The position numbers and the translations under genes were made by a program. The notes under the pieces are model-generated. The model saw only the letters and a list, made by a program, of their open reading frames with translations. It was not told where the DNA came from and ran no database searches. This document shows positions 46,506 through 55,135 of a stretch of DNA of 64,000 bases, in pieces (the stretch's first letter is position 1; every line of letters begins with the position of its first letter). The DNA comes from Rhizomicrobium palustre (GTDB lineage Bacteria > Pseudomonadota > Alphaproteobacteria > Micropepsales > Micropepsaceae): the NCBI RefSeq assembly GCF_011761565.1, contig NZ_JAASRM010000001.1, forward strand, positions 3,100,139 through 3,164,138, written 5' to 3'.

Positions 46506-46588
46506 TTGTGATGCTCCCTGGGTGTGAGGCGCGAGGTAGCAGCGCAGTGCCTGAGCCGCAAGCGCGGCTTTGGTACGTAAACGCTCCG

Positions 46589-47680
46589 CTACGGCTTTAG
46601 GTGTTTGTCGAAGAATTTGACGATCACGTCCTGAGCTTCCTGTGCTTCGGGTATTTCCGAGCGGCCGATGAAGGCATGCCACATGCCGTCCCAGACATGC
46701 AGGTCGGCTTCGACACCCGCCTTGACCAGTTCGCGCTGGGTATTGATGGCGGTGCTCATCTCGTCTGAGCGCGTGCCGGTGATGAGGAGCGTCGGCGGGA
46801 ACTGCTTCAGCACCTCCGGCGACACGATGGGCGACATCAGCGGCGCGTTGAGATCGGCGCTGCCGTAATAGACCTGCTCGTCAAAATGCGGCGGCTTGCG
46901 CGGATCGGGCGGCGTGTTGCCCAACAATCCTGGGGCGAAGTAGATCGAATCCCCGGCCCATTTGGCATCGGCACCGGCGCACAGAATGCCGATCGCGCCG
47001 GGGCGGGGGAGGTTCTCTTTCTGGAACCACGCCGTGGCTTGCGCCGTGAGCAGCCCGCCGGCGGAACAGCCATAGATGCCGATGCCTTGCGCCGGATAGG
47101 TTTTGAGCAGCGCCTTGTAGGCCGCAGCCACGTCTTCGCTCGCGGCGGGAAACTGGTGCTCCGGTCCCATGCGGTAATCGAGCGAGACCACTTTGATCTT
47201 CAGCTTCGCGGCAACCGGAATGACGTCCATCATGCCGAAATTGATCGCGTCGCCGGCAACGAAGGCACCGCCATGCAGACCGATCAGCACGCGATGGCGG
47301 TTGCGCGGCGCGATGCCGTCTTTCGGTGTCACCACCACGGCATGGATGCCGCCGACCATTTCTTCCTTGAGATCGACGCCGAACTGCTCCTGCAGCTTTT
47401 TGACGATTGGCACATATCTGGCGCGGATGCGCTCGCGCCCTTTTACGTAGTCGGGCGGGCCTTCAGGCTGAGGGGCGGCGGACGGCGTGGCGGCGGGTGG
47501 CTTGGGACGCAGCGTTTCGAGCAAGGCCGCTTTGGCTTCCGGGCTCGCCCGTTCCGGCAGCGGCTGCAGGAATGCAGGCACCTGAAGAATGCCGTTGGCA
47601 TCGACCTTTTCCGCCGGATCGGCATGCGCCGAGAAAGACACCAGAACCGCGGCAGCCAATGCCGATATGCACTTGCCCAT
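46589..47680 (-). CDS. secreted alpha/beta hydrolase, HSL-type esterase
   Basis: This 363-residue protein begins with a signal peptide (MGKCISALAAAVLVSFSAHA). The hormone-sensitive-lipase-like features are the oxyanion motif LIGLHGGAFVAG, the nucleophile in GIGIYGCSAGGLLTAQ, an Asp region LLITGTRSDEMS and the catalytic His in DGMWHAFIG. It is expected to hydrolyse small esters in the periplasm. The ATG at 47680 was chosen by the signal peptide. It diverges from the DUF2975 operon across a 188-bp region that contains several palindromes. Confidence 0.88.
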   Translation of the reverse strand: MGKCISALAAAVLVSFSAHADPAEKVDANGILQVPAFLQPLPERASPEAKAALLETLRPKPPAATPSAAPQPEGPPDYVKGRERIRARYVPIVKKLQEQFGVDLKEEMVGGIHAVVVTPKDGIAPRNRHRVLIGLHGGAFVAGDAINFGMMDVIPVAAKLKIKVVSLDYRMGPEHQFPAASEDVAAAYKALLKTYPAQGIGIYGCSAGGLLTAQATAWFQKENLPRPGAIGILCAGADAKWAGDSIYFAPGLLGNTPPDPRKPPHFDEQVYYGSADLNAPLMSPIVSPEVLKQFPPTLLITGTRSDEMSTAINTQRELVKAGVEADLHVWDGMWHAFIGRSEIPEAQEAQDVIVKFFDKHLKP

Positions 47681-47801
47681 GTTTGTCCCTCGAATAGCCG
47701 GCGCCTTGTAGCTCGCAAAAGCTGCTCGATGGGTCACGTCGGTGTGAGGAGGTTCAGCGCCCGCGAGAAACGACGCCACATCTGAAGAGTAAATATTCCT
47801 A

Positions 47802-47859
47802 TTGTTGTTTATCGATAAATGTGTATTGTTTTTCGATGTTGATGTATCGAGAGTCGATA
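47802..47859 (+). promoter_or_regulatory. promoter with TATCGA palindromes before the DUF2975/XRE operon
   Basis: TTTATCGATAAA (47808-47819) is a perfect 12-bp palindrome, and TATCGA-GAG-TCGATA (47845-47859) is a perfect 6-3-6 inverted repeat. The first lies in the 16-bp spacer of a possible promoter (TTGTTG at 47802-47807, TATTGT at 47824-47829); the second would lie just past the transcription start. A further TTCGATG is between them. These are good candidates for operators of the XRE protein encoded at the end of the operon. Confidence 0.5.
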
Positions 47860-47868
47860 TGGGCTGTG

Positions 47869-48102
47869 ATGAAGCAACGGAATGCTGCTTTAGGGGCTTT
47901 GCTGGCCTTGGTGCTCATCGCCGGATCAGAGGCGGACACGGGCAAGGCCGCGCCGAGCTATGGCGTGGTTTTGGCCACCGCAGTTGCGGCTGAGATCTGC
48001 GGAGGTTCCTGGCGGGATGGCGGGGCTGCCGTGACCCGGAACTGCCTGACGCGGGCCTTCGATCTGGCAGGCGAGGGGCTCGCTTTAGCCCGTCAATTTT
48101 AA
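47869..48102 (+). CDS. small secreted or membrane-inserted hypothetical protein
   Basis: This 77-residue protein has a hydrophobic N-terminus (LGALLALVLIAGSEA) that looks like a signal peptide, and a short mature part with two Cys (AEICGGSW and TRNCLTRAF). It does not resemble a family I know. It is 22 bp upstream of the first DUF2975 gene and is probably the first gene of that operon. The start at ATG 47869 is preferred over upstream ATGs because it gives the signal peptide, but TGTGATG offers no strong ribosome-binding site. Confidence 0.5.
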   Translation: MKQRNAALGALLALVLIAGSEADTGKAAPSYGVVLATAVAAEICGGSWRDGGAAVTRNCLTRAFDLAGEGLALARQF

Positions 48103-48124
48103 TCGCGAAGTGTGGAGGGGTTTG

Positions 48125-48799
48125 ATGGCTACGAGTTTCCTGCCGCGGGCGCTGCAGTGGGTGTTCCGCTTTTTCACCATCCTGATGGGCATCGCCGCTT
48201 TCGCCATCATCCTGGTGCTGATCGTCGATCCCAAGCTGCCCTATGGCATGATGCAGGGCTCTTTTGATGTGCACTTTCTGGGGCAGCCGGGGGTGATTTT
48301 GCTGAAAGGCACTACCCTTTGGGCGCAATACCTTTCAGGCGCCGGCGTGCATGTGCGCATTACCGATGCGAACGGGTTGTTCGAGGTGATCAAGCATACG
48401 GGCCTGCCGCTCGCACTCCTCTCGGTCGTTTATTTCGGCATTTTGTTCGAGTTGTTGCGGCGCCTGTTCAAGGCGGTGCAACACGGTCAGAGCTTTACCC
48501 AAACCTCGTTCCGGCTGGTGCAGACCATCGGTTTTTCGTTGCTGATCTTCTCGGTGGTTTCGGCGGTGGCGGAGGGCTGGTTCCAATACACCGTCTTCAC
48601 CTATTTGGCGCATCACGCCCAGTTGACGATCTCGGGCACGGATTTGCAGTTCCCCGCGCCGAACAATTTCGAGATCCAGGGCGGCAATGGCTCGCCTTTC
48701 GGCAGCCCCTATTTCTTCACCGGCTTGCTCGTGCTGGCGCTGTCTGAGGTTTTTCGCCAGGGCCTGAAGCTGAAAAACGAAAACGATCTGACGATTTGA
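48125..48799 (+). CDS. DUF2975 membrane protein (copy 1)
   Basis: This 224-residue protein has four membrane segments (near residues 12-32, 95-115, 130-155 and 200-220), with a periplasmic loop between the first and second, and ends in LSEVFRQGLKLKNENDLTI. That C-terminal signature, together with the ELLRRLFKAVQHGQSF loop, is typical of DUF2975 proteins. Such proteins are commonly encoded next to a small YozG-like XRE regulator, as here, and have no assigned biochemical role. A second copy follows 14 bp downstream. Confidence 0.85.
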   Translation: MATSFLPRALQWVFRFFTILMGIAAFAIILVLIVDPKLPYGMMQGSFDVHFLGQPGVILLKGTTLWAQYLSGAGVHVRITDANGLFEVIKHTGLPLALLSVVYFGILFELLRRLFKAVQHGQSFTQTSFRLVQTIGFSLLIFSVVSAVAEGWFQYTVFTYLAHHAQLTISGTDLQFPAPNNFEIQGGNGSPFGSPYFFTGLLVLALSEVFRQGLKLKNENDLTI

Positions 48800-48813
48800 G
48801 GGGGATAGGGGTT

Positions 48814-49506
48814 ATGGAGTTGGTGTGGTTGCCGCGTGCCTTACGGCGGCTGTTTCGAGGCCTCGCCATTTTATGTGGCGTGCTGTTTGTGGTGGTTTTG
48901 CTTTTCGCCTGGATTGATCCGGTGATGCCCGGGCGCGGCTTGTCTCTGGTGATCAACATGATGGGCGATCCGCGCGATCTGCCGTTCCAGCACCGGGAGT
49001 TTGCGTGGCAGTTCGCCAAACGGGGCCTGGTGACTTTCCAGATCCAGAATGCGTCGCTGTTCCTTAGTGCGCTCATGCACGCCGCCATACCGGTCTTTCT
49101 TATCGACCTGCTGTATTTTTGTGGTCTCTTCGAGGTGCTGTCGCGCCTATTCCGAAATGTCGAGCGGGGGCAGTGTTTCACCCTGCAATCGGTGCATTTT
49201 ATGCAAGGGATCGGGATTTCGCTGTTGGTGATGTTCCTGGTCGATGCCGCCACGGGTGGCTGCTGCTTTTACTTTTTGCTGGATTTTTTGACCCACAATG
49301 CCGAGCCATTGTCCTCCACTTATGCAGTTCACCTACCTGGCAGGGAGGTGCAGCTTCCATACTTCTTCGTGGAGAAGCCGCTTAACCTATATCTCCCATC
49401 AGTTTTCAGCTGGGAGACCCTGTTCTGCGGATTCCTCGTGCTGGCTTTTTCCGAAGTCTTCCGCCAAGGCTTGAAACTCAAAAAAGACAGCGATCTGACG
49501 ATCTGA
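48814..49506 (+). CDS. DUF2975 membrane protein (copy 2)
   Basis: This 230-residue paralogue of the upstream protein has the same four-helix layout, the loop VLSRLFRNVERGQCF and the C-terminus FSEVFRQGLKLKKDSDLTI. The periplasmic loop differs greatly in sequence from copy 1, so the two could form a heteromer. Its stop overlaps the start of the XRE regulator (TGATG), which implies coupled translation. No enzyme motif is visible. The ATG at 48814 is preferred over an upstream alternative because it avoids overlap with copy 1. Confidence 0.85.
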   Translation: MELVWLPRALRRLFRGLAILCGVLFVVVLLFAWIDPVMPGRGLSLVINMMGDPRDLPFQHREFAWQFAKRGLVTFQIQNASLFLSALMHAAIPVFLIDLLYFCGLFEVLSRLFRNVERGQCFTLQSVHFMQGIGISLLVMFLVDAATGGCCFYFLLDFLTHNAEPLSSTYAVHLPGREVQLPYFFVEKPLNLYLPSVFSWETLFCGFLVLAFSEVFRQGLKLKKDSDLTI

Positions 49507-49733
49507 TGGCCATCAAGCTCAATCTCGACCGGGTGATGTTTGAACGGAAGGTCAGCTTGACCGAGCTGGCCGACCGCATCGGCATCACCTTGGCTAATCT
49601 CTCGATCCTGAAGAACAACAAGGCCCGCGCTATCCGCTTTTCGACCCTGGATGCGCTCTGTCGCGCGCTCGACTGCCAGCCCGGCGAGATCATCGAATAT
49701 GTCCCGGGCGAGCCGATGGAGGATGAGGATTAG
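49506..49733 (+). CDS. YozG-like XRE/Cro-family regulator
   Basis: This 75-residue protein is a single helix-turn-helix domain: RVMFERKVSLTELADRIGIT, LANLSILKNNKARAIRF, STLDALCRALDCQPGEIIEYV. It matches the small regulators found beside DUF2975 genes. It is the last gene of the four-gene operon and overlaps the second DUF2975 gene by one base. It probably regulates the operon, possibly through the TATCGA palindromes upstream. Its stop overlaps the end of the convergent 616-residue gene by 4 bp. Confidence 0.9.
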   Translation: MAIKLNLDRVMFERKVSLTELADRIGITLANLSILKNNKARAIRFSTLDALCRALDCQPGEIIEYVPGEPMEDED

Positions 49734-51580
49734 GCCGCTCCTGCCAACTGGTTGGCCGCGATGGGCAGAGCTGTCGCTGCTGCGGGCTTCTTATCTTTGT
49801 TGTCGGCGTCGTCCGTCTTGGCCGCGTCTTTGTCCTTTTTATCTTCAGCCGCTTTCTTGGCCTCGGCGGCTTTTTCCAGAAGGGTAAGGCCGGCATCCTT
49901 ATCCTCCTTGCCATCCTGCGCGTCCTTTAGCGCTGCGAGTGCCTTTTCATCGTCCGTCTTGGGATGATTGCCCGACTGATAGGCCTTCAGCGTGGCCAAA
50001 GCCTTCTCGGCATCCGTCGGTGGGGCTTTGTAGAGCTTGGTGGCGTCGATGGAGACCTTTTCTCCTGCCGCCCATTTCTCGGCCGCATCCTTGAGCAGCG
50101 CTTTCACATCGGCGGACATGCGGGTGTAGGGATCGAGCCGCATGTCGTCAGAGGCCATGATAGAGTTGAGGTTCAGCGTCACCCCCAGAATGGTCACCGT
50201 ACTTTTGGCAGTGAGGTGGCCGTAATTCTTGGCCTGATTAAGGGCGCTGATGGCATCACATTGGGCGGCGTTCGCGACCCAATCCACTAGCGTGGCCCGG
50301 AAACTGTCGGGCGTGCCGTCGCCCATATGCCCCTGCTGCGTCGTGGCGAGAAGCTGCTGATCGAAATCATCAAGATGTTCATAGCTGCGGAACCAGGCTT
50401 GCGCGCGCTCCACTTCGGGGCCGCCGCCGGGCATCCAGGCACTTTCGAATTGCTTCTCAGCTTGATTGATTTGTTTTGCCCCGGTGGTGTGCAGCGCGGT
50501 GCTGCCGCTCGCCAGTGCCGCTACATCGCCATAGCCATGTTTAATGCAGTCTATCATAACGTCGGTTGTTTTATTGAAGGCCTCGCCAAGCTCAATCGCG
50601 GTGGCTTTGCCGCTAGTGTCAGCCAGAGTCGACACGGCTTTGAAGAAATCCTGCGTGGCAGCGACGCTAAGGGGCCTATAGCCGCTGGCGGGCAGGGGGG
50701 CTGTGGCGTCGGCGGCTTTCTCAGCATCGCTTTGTTGCGGGGCTGGGCCGTATTGATCGAAATAGGCTTTCGCCCGCGCCACGAAATCTTTGCCGCCGCG
50801 TGAAAGCTCCATCAGCGCCAAGGTTTTGGCATCGCCCAAAGCTTGCGCTTTCTGTTGGATCACCTTTGTTGTCGCGGTCTGTCGATCTTCTTCGCTGTCC
50901 TTGATCGCATCCTGTTTCGCGGCGATCTCGGCGGCATAGGTGGGATCGGCCAACACCGCCTCTACGGCGCGTGAAACATCCGCCTGAGCCGAAAGCAAGG
51001 CTTTGGCATCCTCGGGACTTGCCGATCCGCCGCCCGTGAAGCCGCTTGCCGCCCAGGTGGCTTGGCGGGTTTGAATCAAGAGCCGTTGATCGTTCTCGGA
51101 CAAGGAATTGAAATAATCGAGCCGCCGCTGCTCGATATCCGCCTGACCCTTACCCCAATTATCGCTGCTGATCTGACCGTTGAAGGCGGCATCCTGAGAC
51201 GCCATCGCGCGGTAATGCTCGACATAGGCGGAGGTGGCAAAGGCGGTGGCCACGTCTACGGCTTTATCATTGCCTGCTTTGGTGGGATCGAAATTACTCG
51301 CATCGGCCACCAGCGCAGCGAGGGATTTGTAGGCGCTGAGCTGATCGTCCAGCGAAGTCTTGCCGCTCATATCGTTGAGGGCTGCGAGGCCCTTGGTCAC
51401 CGCATCGCTCGACCAGGTCTCGGCAGGTTTGGTCGGGCTGGTGAGCGCAGCTTGTGCGGCGGGCGAGAGGGTTAGTTGGTCGGTGGGGGCGGAAGAGCTT
51501 GCAGGGCTGGTTTCTTGCGGCGGCGCGCTCACCGCCGCGGATGTAGCTGCTGGAATGGCCGTGCTGCTGGCGATCTGCAT
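49730..51580 (-). CDS. unrecognised 616-residue Ala/Lys-rich protein
   Basis: I do not recognise this protein. The first 60 residues are Ala/Ser/Thr/Pro-rich without a signal peptide, the middle is predicted mostly helical, and the last 100 residues are Lys/Asp/Ala-rich. Internal repeats are visible: YFNSLSENDQRLLIQTRQ resembles WFRSYEHLDDFDQQLLATTQ, and DAEKALATLKAYQSG resembles DDEKALAALKDAQDG. The middle also has a hydrophobic patch (TVTILGVTLNLNSIM). No enzyme motif or membrane helix is evident. It shares strand, composition and a similar N-terminus with the gene 86 bp upstream, so the two may work together. Confidence 0.6.
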   Translation of the reverse strand: MQIASSTAIPAATSAAVSAPPQETSPASSSAPTDQLTLSPAAQAALTSPTKPAETWSSDAVTKGLAALNDMSGKTSLDDQLSAYKSLAALVADASNFDPTKAGNDKAVDVATAFATSAYVEHYRAMASQDAAFNGQISSDNWGKGQADIEQRRLDYFNSLSENDQRLLIQTRQATWAASGFTGGGSASPEDAKALLSAQADVSRAVEAVLADPTYAAEIAAKQDAIKDSEEDRQTATTKVIQQKAQALGDAKTLALMELSRGGKDFVARAKAYFDQYGPAPQQSDAEKAADATAPLPASGYRPLSVAATQDFFKAVSTLADTSGKATAIELGEAFNKTTDVMIDCIKHGYGDVAALASGSTALHTTGAKQINQAEKQFESAWMPGGGPEVERAQAWFRSYEHLDDFDQQLLATTQQGHMGDGTPDSFRATLVDWVANAAQCDAISALNQAKNYGHLTAKSTVTILGVTLNLNSIMASDDMRLDPYTRMSADVKALLKDAAEKWAAGEKVSIDATKLYKAPPTDAEKALATLKAYQSGNHPKTDDEKALAALKDAQDGKEDKDAGLTLLEKAAEAKKAAEDKKDKDAAKTDDADNKDKKPAAATALPIAANQLAGAA

Positions 51581-51666
51581 CGCGATCTACCCCAAAAGGC
51601 GCGCGAACAATTACACGGGTACGTTAATATTTGTTCTATCTGGGATTGTTGTCTCGTGTGGCTTTT

Positions 51667-52443
51667 TCACGCGCTGATGTTCAACGCGGCCCCGGGCAGG
51701 ATCAGGGCGCTCCCGCCGCTGGCGGCCTCGACGCTTTTGTCGAGCTTGGTGAGGGCTTCCATGCTGTCTTGCACATCGCGTGAGGTTTGGTGTTGGCCGG
51801 CGAAGGCCTGTTTGGCGGCCTTGGCCATCTCTTTTAATTGGCGCGACAGGCCGCGCACCTCATTGAGAAAATCGTCTTTGTCCTTGGCCTCGGGCGATTG
51901 CTGCAACTGCTTTTGGATGTCGCTGCCGGTCTTTTGATAGGCGCCGACCGCCTGCTTCTGTTCGGAGGCATCGCTTGCACGGGAGGCGTCACTCTTACCG
52001 GCTTCCGCGCTTTTTGCATCCTCAGCTTTTGCTTCGCCCTTCTCATTTGGCGCTCCCAGCTCCGCGGCCTTCGCTGTCGTGGCGGCATTGGCCATATCGG
52101 CGGCATCGGTCGCGGCGGCCGCGCTGCCGCCGGTCGTCTGGGCGTATTCCTTCACTGCCGCGGCCAGCTCTTTGGCGAGTTCTGCGATCTGGCGGGCCAT
52201 CTGCTTGGGATTGCCTGCCGCAAGCATCTTCATTTGACGCAACATCTGGCGCACTTGCTCGACGCGCTGTTTTGCTTGAGCCTTGGCGTTGTCGCTGCTC
52301 GCTTTAGGCATGGCCTTGAGCTGTTGAAGCGCTTGCTGCTGCTCTTTCAGCTTCTCCGCCTGGGCCTCGGCCAATTTGGTGCTCACATTATTGCGCGCCG
52401 CGGGAGCGGTGAGGGCAGGTGAGCTGGTGGCGGTGACATCCAT
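51667..52443 (-). CDS. unrecognised 258-residue coiled-coil protein
   Basis: This protein begins with an Ala/Ser/Thr/Pro-rich segment (TATSSPALTAPAARNN), then a long predicted coiled coil rich in Lys, Gln and Met (AKQRVEQVRQMLRQMKMLAA, QMARQIAELAKELAAAVKEY), an Ala/Ser/Asp/Lys-rich linker, another helix (VRGLSRQLKEMAKAAKQAFA) and a hydrophobic C-terminus (SALILPGAALNISA). There is no signal peptide. The RQIAELAKELAAAVKEY pattern resembles unnamed proteins of other Alphaproteobacteria, but no function is known to me. It lies upstream of the 616-residue gene and diverges from clpP across 245 bp. Confidence 0.6.
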   Translation of the reverse strand: MDVTATSSPALTAPAARNNVSTKLAEAQAEKLKEQQQALQQLKAMPKASSDNAKAQAKQRVEQVRQMLRQMKMLAAGNPKQMARQIAELAKELAAAVKEYAQTTGGSAAAATDAADMANAATTAKAAELGAPNEKGEAKAEDAKSAEAGKSDASRASDASEQKQAVGAYQKTGSDIQKQLQQSPEAKDKDDFLNEVRGLSRQLKEMAKAAKQAFAGQHQTSRDVQDSMEALTKLDKSVEAASGGSALILPGAALNISA

Positions 52444-52688
52444 GGCGGTGCGGTCTGTCTTGGCCTGATTACATATTCAGCCCGTATTTGGGCAGCGACA
52501 CATCAGCTAGACGTGAATGTGGTTGAGAAAGGGTTTATTGCTGCGCCATTAAGGGGCGGTTGACCCGGCCTATGACAGGGTAGTGTTCGAAAAAGGATTG
52601 GGCGATCTGGCGGTTGATGCGCGGGTGTGGGAATGGTTGACTTAGCCCCGCTGGCCTACTCAACTCAGAGGTCGAATCAGGAGTTGCC

Positions 52689-53318
52689 ATGACTGACCCC
52701 CGTGACGTTTACATGAATACCCTTGTTCCCATGGTGGTGGAGCAAACCTCCCGCGGCGAACGTGCTTACGACATCTACTCTCGCTTGTTGAAAGAGCGGA
52801 TCATCTTCATCACGGGGCCGATCGAGGATTACGGGGCCAGTCTCATTACGGCACAGCTTCTCTTTTTGGAGGCGGATAACCCCAAAAAAGAGATCTCGAT
52901 GTATATCAACTCGCCGGGCGGGGTGGTCACGGCGGGTTTGGCGATCTACGACACCATGCAGTACATCCGTCCCACGGTGCAGACTCTTTGCGTCGGTCAG
53001 GCGGCTTCCGCTGCGTCGCTTCTGTTGTGTGCCGGCGAAAAGGGCATGCGCTTCTGCCTGCCGAACAGCCGCATCCTGGTGCACCAGCCTTCGGCCTCTT
53101 ATTACGGCCAGGCGGCCGATATCGCCCGCCATGCCCAGGAAATTGTTAAGTTAAAACGGCGGCTTAATGAGATTTACGCCAACCACACCGGCCAGACGGT
53201 CGAGGCCATTGAAAAGGCGCTCGATCGGGATACTTATATGAGTGCAGAAGAGGCAAAAACCTTCGGCTTGGTTGACGCTGTGTTTGCTAAGCGTGCTGAG
53301 CCTCAGGAGAATTCCTGA
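52689..53318 (+). CDS. clpP: ATP-dependent Clp protease proteolytic subunit
   Basis: This 209-residue serine protease subunit forms the barrel fed by ClpX. The catalytic Ser107 is in [13 protein letters not shown] and His132 in RILVHQPSA; the N-terminus [21 protein letters not shown] is standard, and [14 protein letters not shown] and YINSPGG are family segments. The ATG at 52689 is preceded by CAGGAG. It is 207 bp upstream of clpX. The 245 bp upstream contain TTGACT near 52633 as a possible -35, but I find no heat-shock-type promoter there. Confidence 0.97.
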   Translation: MTDPRDVYMNTLVPMVVEQTSRGERAYDIYSRLLKERIIFITGPIEDYGASLITAQLLFLEADNPKKEISMYINSPGGVVTAGLAIYDTMQYIRPTVQTLCVGQAASAASLLLCAGEKGMRFCLPNSRILVHQPSASYYGQAADIARHAQEIVKLKRRLNEIYANHTGQTVEAIEKALDRDTYMSAEEAKTFGLVDAVFAKRAEPQENS

Positions 53319-53525
53319 TTTCGCCTTTCGTCCTGACTGTCAGGATACGCGTAGTTTAAACATATCTTGATCCGCCCGCCGCTAACGTGATCGAATGGCT
53401 TGGTGCTGAACCGATTTGAGTTGGCGCGGGTTGTGCAGGGTGCGTTTACGGTGGTGCAAAGGCGACCGAAAAGGCGACATGCCTTGCAGTCTTAAAGGGC
53501 GGGCCGAAAGGCCCGAGACAACGGA

Positions 53526-54794
53526 ATGAGTAAGTCCAGCGGCGGCGAATCCAAGAACACGCTCTACTGTTCGTTTTGCGGGAAGAGCCAGCACGAGGTC
53601 AGGAAACTGATCGCGGGCCCTACGGTCTTCATCTGCGACGAATGCGTCGAGCTGTGCATGGAGATCATCCGGGAGGAAAACAAAACCTCCTTCATGAAGA
53701 GCCGCGAGGGCGTTCCGACGCCTGCGGAAATCTTCAAAGTGCTCGACGATTATGTCGTCGGCCAGCAGCATGCAAAGAAGGTGCTCTCGGTAGCGGTGCA
53801 TAACCACTACAAGCGCATTAATGCGGGCTCCAAGAATTCGGACGTCGAACTGGCGAAGTCGAACATCCTCCTGCTCGGCCCCACGGGCTGCGGCAAGACC
53901 TTGCTCGCCCAGACGCTGGCGCGCATCCTCGATGTGCCCTTCACGATGGCCGACGCCACCACCCTGACCGAAGCCGGTTATGTCGGTGAGGACGTCGAAA
54001 ACATCATCCTCAAGCTCCTGCAGAACGCCGACTACAATGTCGAGCGGGCGCAGCGCGGCATCGTCTATATCGACGAAATCGATAAGATCAGCCGCAAGTC
54101 GGACAACCCGTCCATCACCCGCGACGTGTCGGGCGAGGGTGTGCAGCAAGCTCTGCTCAAGATCATGGAAGGCACCGTTGCCTCCGTGCCGCCGCAGGGT
54201 GGGCGCAAGCATCCCCAGCAGGAGTTCCTGCAGGTGGATACGTCCAACATTCTCTTTATCTGTGGCGGCGCTTTCGCGGGTCTCGACAAGATCATTTCGC
54301 AGCGTACCTCGGGCTCGTCGATGGGCTTCGGCGCCGTCGTACGCGCGCCCGACGAACGCACCACGGGCGAACTCTTGCGCGAAGTGGAGCCGGAAGATCT
54401 TCTGAAGTTCGGTCTGATCCCGGAATTCATCGGCCGTCTGCCGGTGCTCGCCACCTTGGGCGATCTCACCGAGCCGGCGCTGATCGAAATCCTGACCCGT
54501 CCGAAGAACGCGCTTGCCAAGCAGTATCAGCGCTTGATGGAGATGGAAGGCGTCAAGCTGCGCTTCCAGGATGAGGCCCTTTCGGCCATTTCCAAGAAAG
54601 CCATCCAGCGCCGTACGGGTGCACGCGGCCTGCGTTCGATCATGGAAGCGATCCTGCTCAATACGATGTATGAGCTGCCGACCATGACGGGTGTTCAGGA
54701 AGTCGTCATCACGGCCGAAGTCGTCGAGGGCAGGGCGCAGCCGCTCTACACGTATTCCGATAAAGGTCAGATGGCGCAGCAAAGCGCGAGCTGA
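53526..54794 (+). CDS. clpX: ATP-dependent Clp protease ATP-binding subunit ClpX
   Basis: This 422-residue AAA+ unfoldase delivers substrates to ClpP. It has an N-terminal zinc-binding domain ([13 protein letters not shown] and [10 protein letters not shown], four Cys), Walker [13 protein letters not shown], Walker [12 protein letters not shown], the pore loop [10 protein letters not shown], the ClpP-binding IGF-type loop ([10 protein letters not shown]) and sensor 2 [10 protein letters not shown]. The length is normal. In Alphaproteobacteria ClpXP also degrades cell-cycle regulators such as CtrA, but no such substrate is in this window. A terminator and a heat-shock promoter separate it from lon. 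Confidence 0.98.
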   Translation: MSKSSGGESKNTLYCSFCGKSQHEVRKLIAGPTVFICDECVELCMEIIREENKTSFMKSREGVPTPAEIFKVLDDYVVGQQHAKKVLSVAVHNHYKRINAGSKNSDVELAKSNILLLGPTGCGKTLLAQTLARILDVPFTMADATTLTEAGYVGEDVENIILKLLQNADYNVERAQRGIVYIDEIDKISRKSDNPSITRDVSGEGVQQALLKIMEGTVASVPPQGGRKHPQQEFLQVDTSNILFICGGAFAGLDKIISQRTSGSSMGFGAVVRAPDERTTGELLREVEPEDLLKFGLIPEFIGRLPVLATLGDLTEPALIEILTRPKNALAKQYQRLMEMEGVKLRFQDEALSAISKKAIQRRTGARGLRSIMEAILLNTMYELPTMTGVQEVVITAEVVEGRAQPLYTYSDKGQMAQQSAS

Positions 54795-54825
54795 CGTTTT
54801 CGCTACGCGACAGCAGGAAAGTTGG

Positions 54826-54863
54826 AAATCCCCTTGGGAACCACCCCAGGGGGATTTCTATTT
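54826..54863 (+). terminator. intrinsic terminator of clpX
   Basis: AAATCCCC followed by TTGGG (from 54826) pairs, with one mismatch, with CCCCAGGGGGATTT ending at 54857. The downstream CTATTTG is a modest T-tract. It begins 32 bp past the clpX stop. Confidence 0.75.
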
Positions 54864-55000
54864 GCTCGCAACTGATGCGTTTGGGTGTCTTCTACGAGAA
54901 GGTTTAACCCGGTTTACAGGGTTTTCGGCGCCTACTTGGCGAGGTGAGGTTGCGCTTTTGCCCTGGCCCCGGGATTATGTCCGGCTTGTCGCTCCCTTGT

Positions 55001-55030
55001 CTTGAAACGATCCAGTTGGAGCCCCACTTT
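55001..55030 (+). promoter_or_regulatory. RpoH (sigma-32) heat-shock promoter of lon
   Basis: CTTGAAA (55001-55007) and CCCCACTTT (55022-55030) are separated by 14 bp, a close match to the sigma-32 consensus (CTTGAAA, 11-16 bp, CCCCATnT). Transcription would start about 100 nt before lon. It indicates heat-induced expression of Lon independently of clpX. Confidence 0.8.
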
Positions 55031-55135
55031 ATGAACCTTAGAGTCGGCCCATTCCGGGCGACAGAGCGGAGCCGGTGCCCATCTGGGGCTGGTGGACCCG
55101 CACAACCGCCGGCAGAACCGGCGAGGAGACCATAA

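Larger units (their letters stand above)
54795..55135 (+). other. clpX-lon intergenic region
   Basis: This 341-bp stretch contains no convincing gene. It holds the clpX terminator near its start and a heat-shock-type promoter at 55001-55030. The region between them (54864-55000) is GC-rich, with nothing else I can identify. GAGGAGA at 55124-55130 is the ribosome-binding site of lon. Confidence 0.7.

Noticed and set aside
52444..52688. Heat-shock promoter for clpP
   Set aside because: No CTTGAAA/CCCCAT-type pair with proper spacing is present; only a weak TTGACT is seen.
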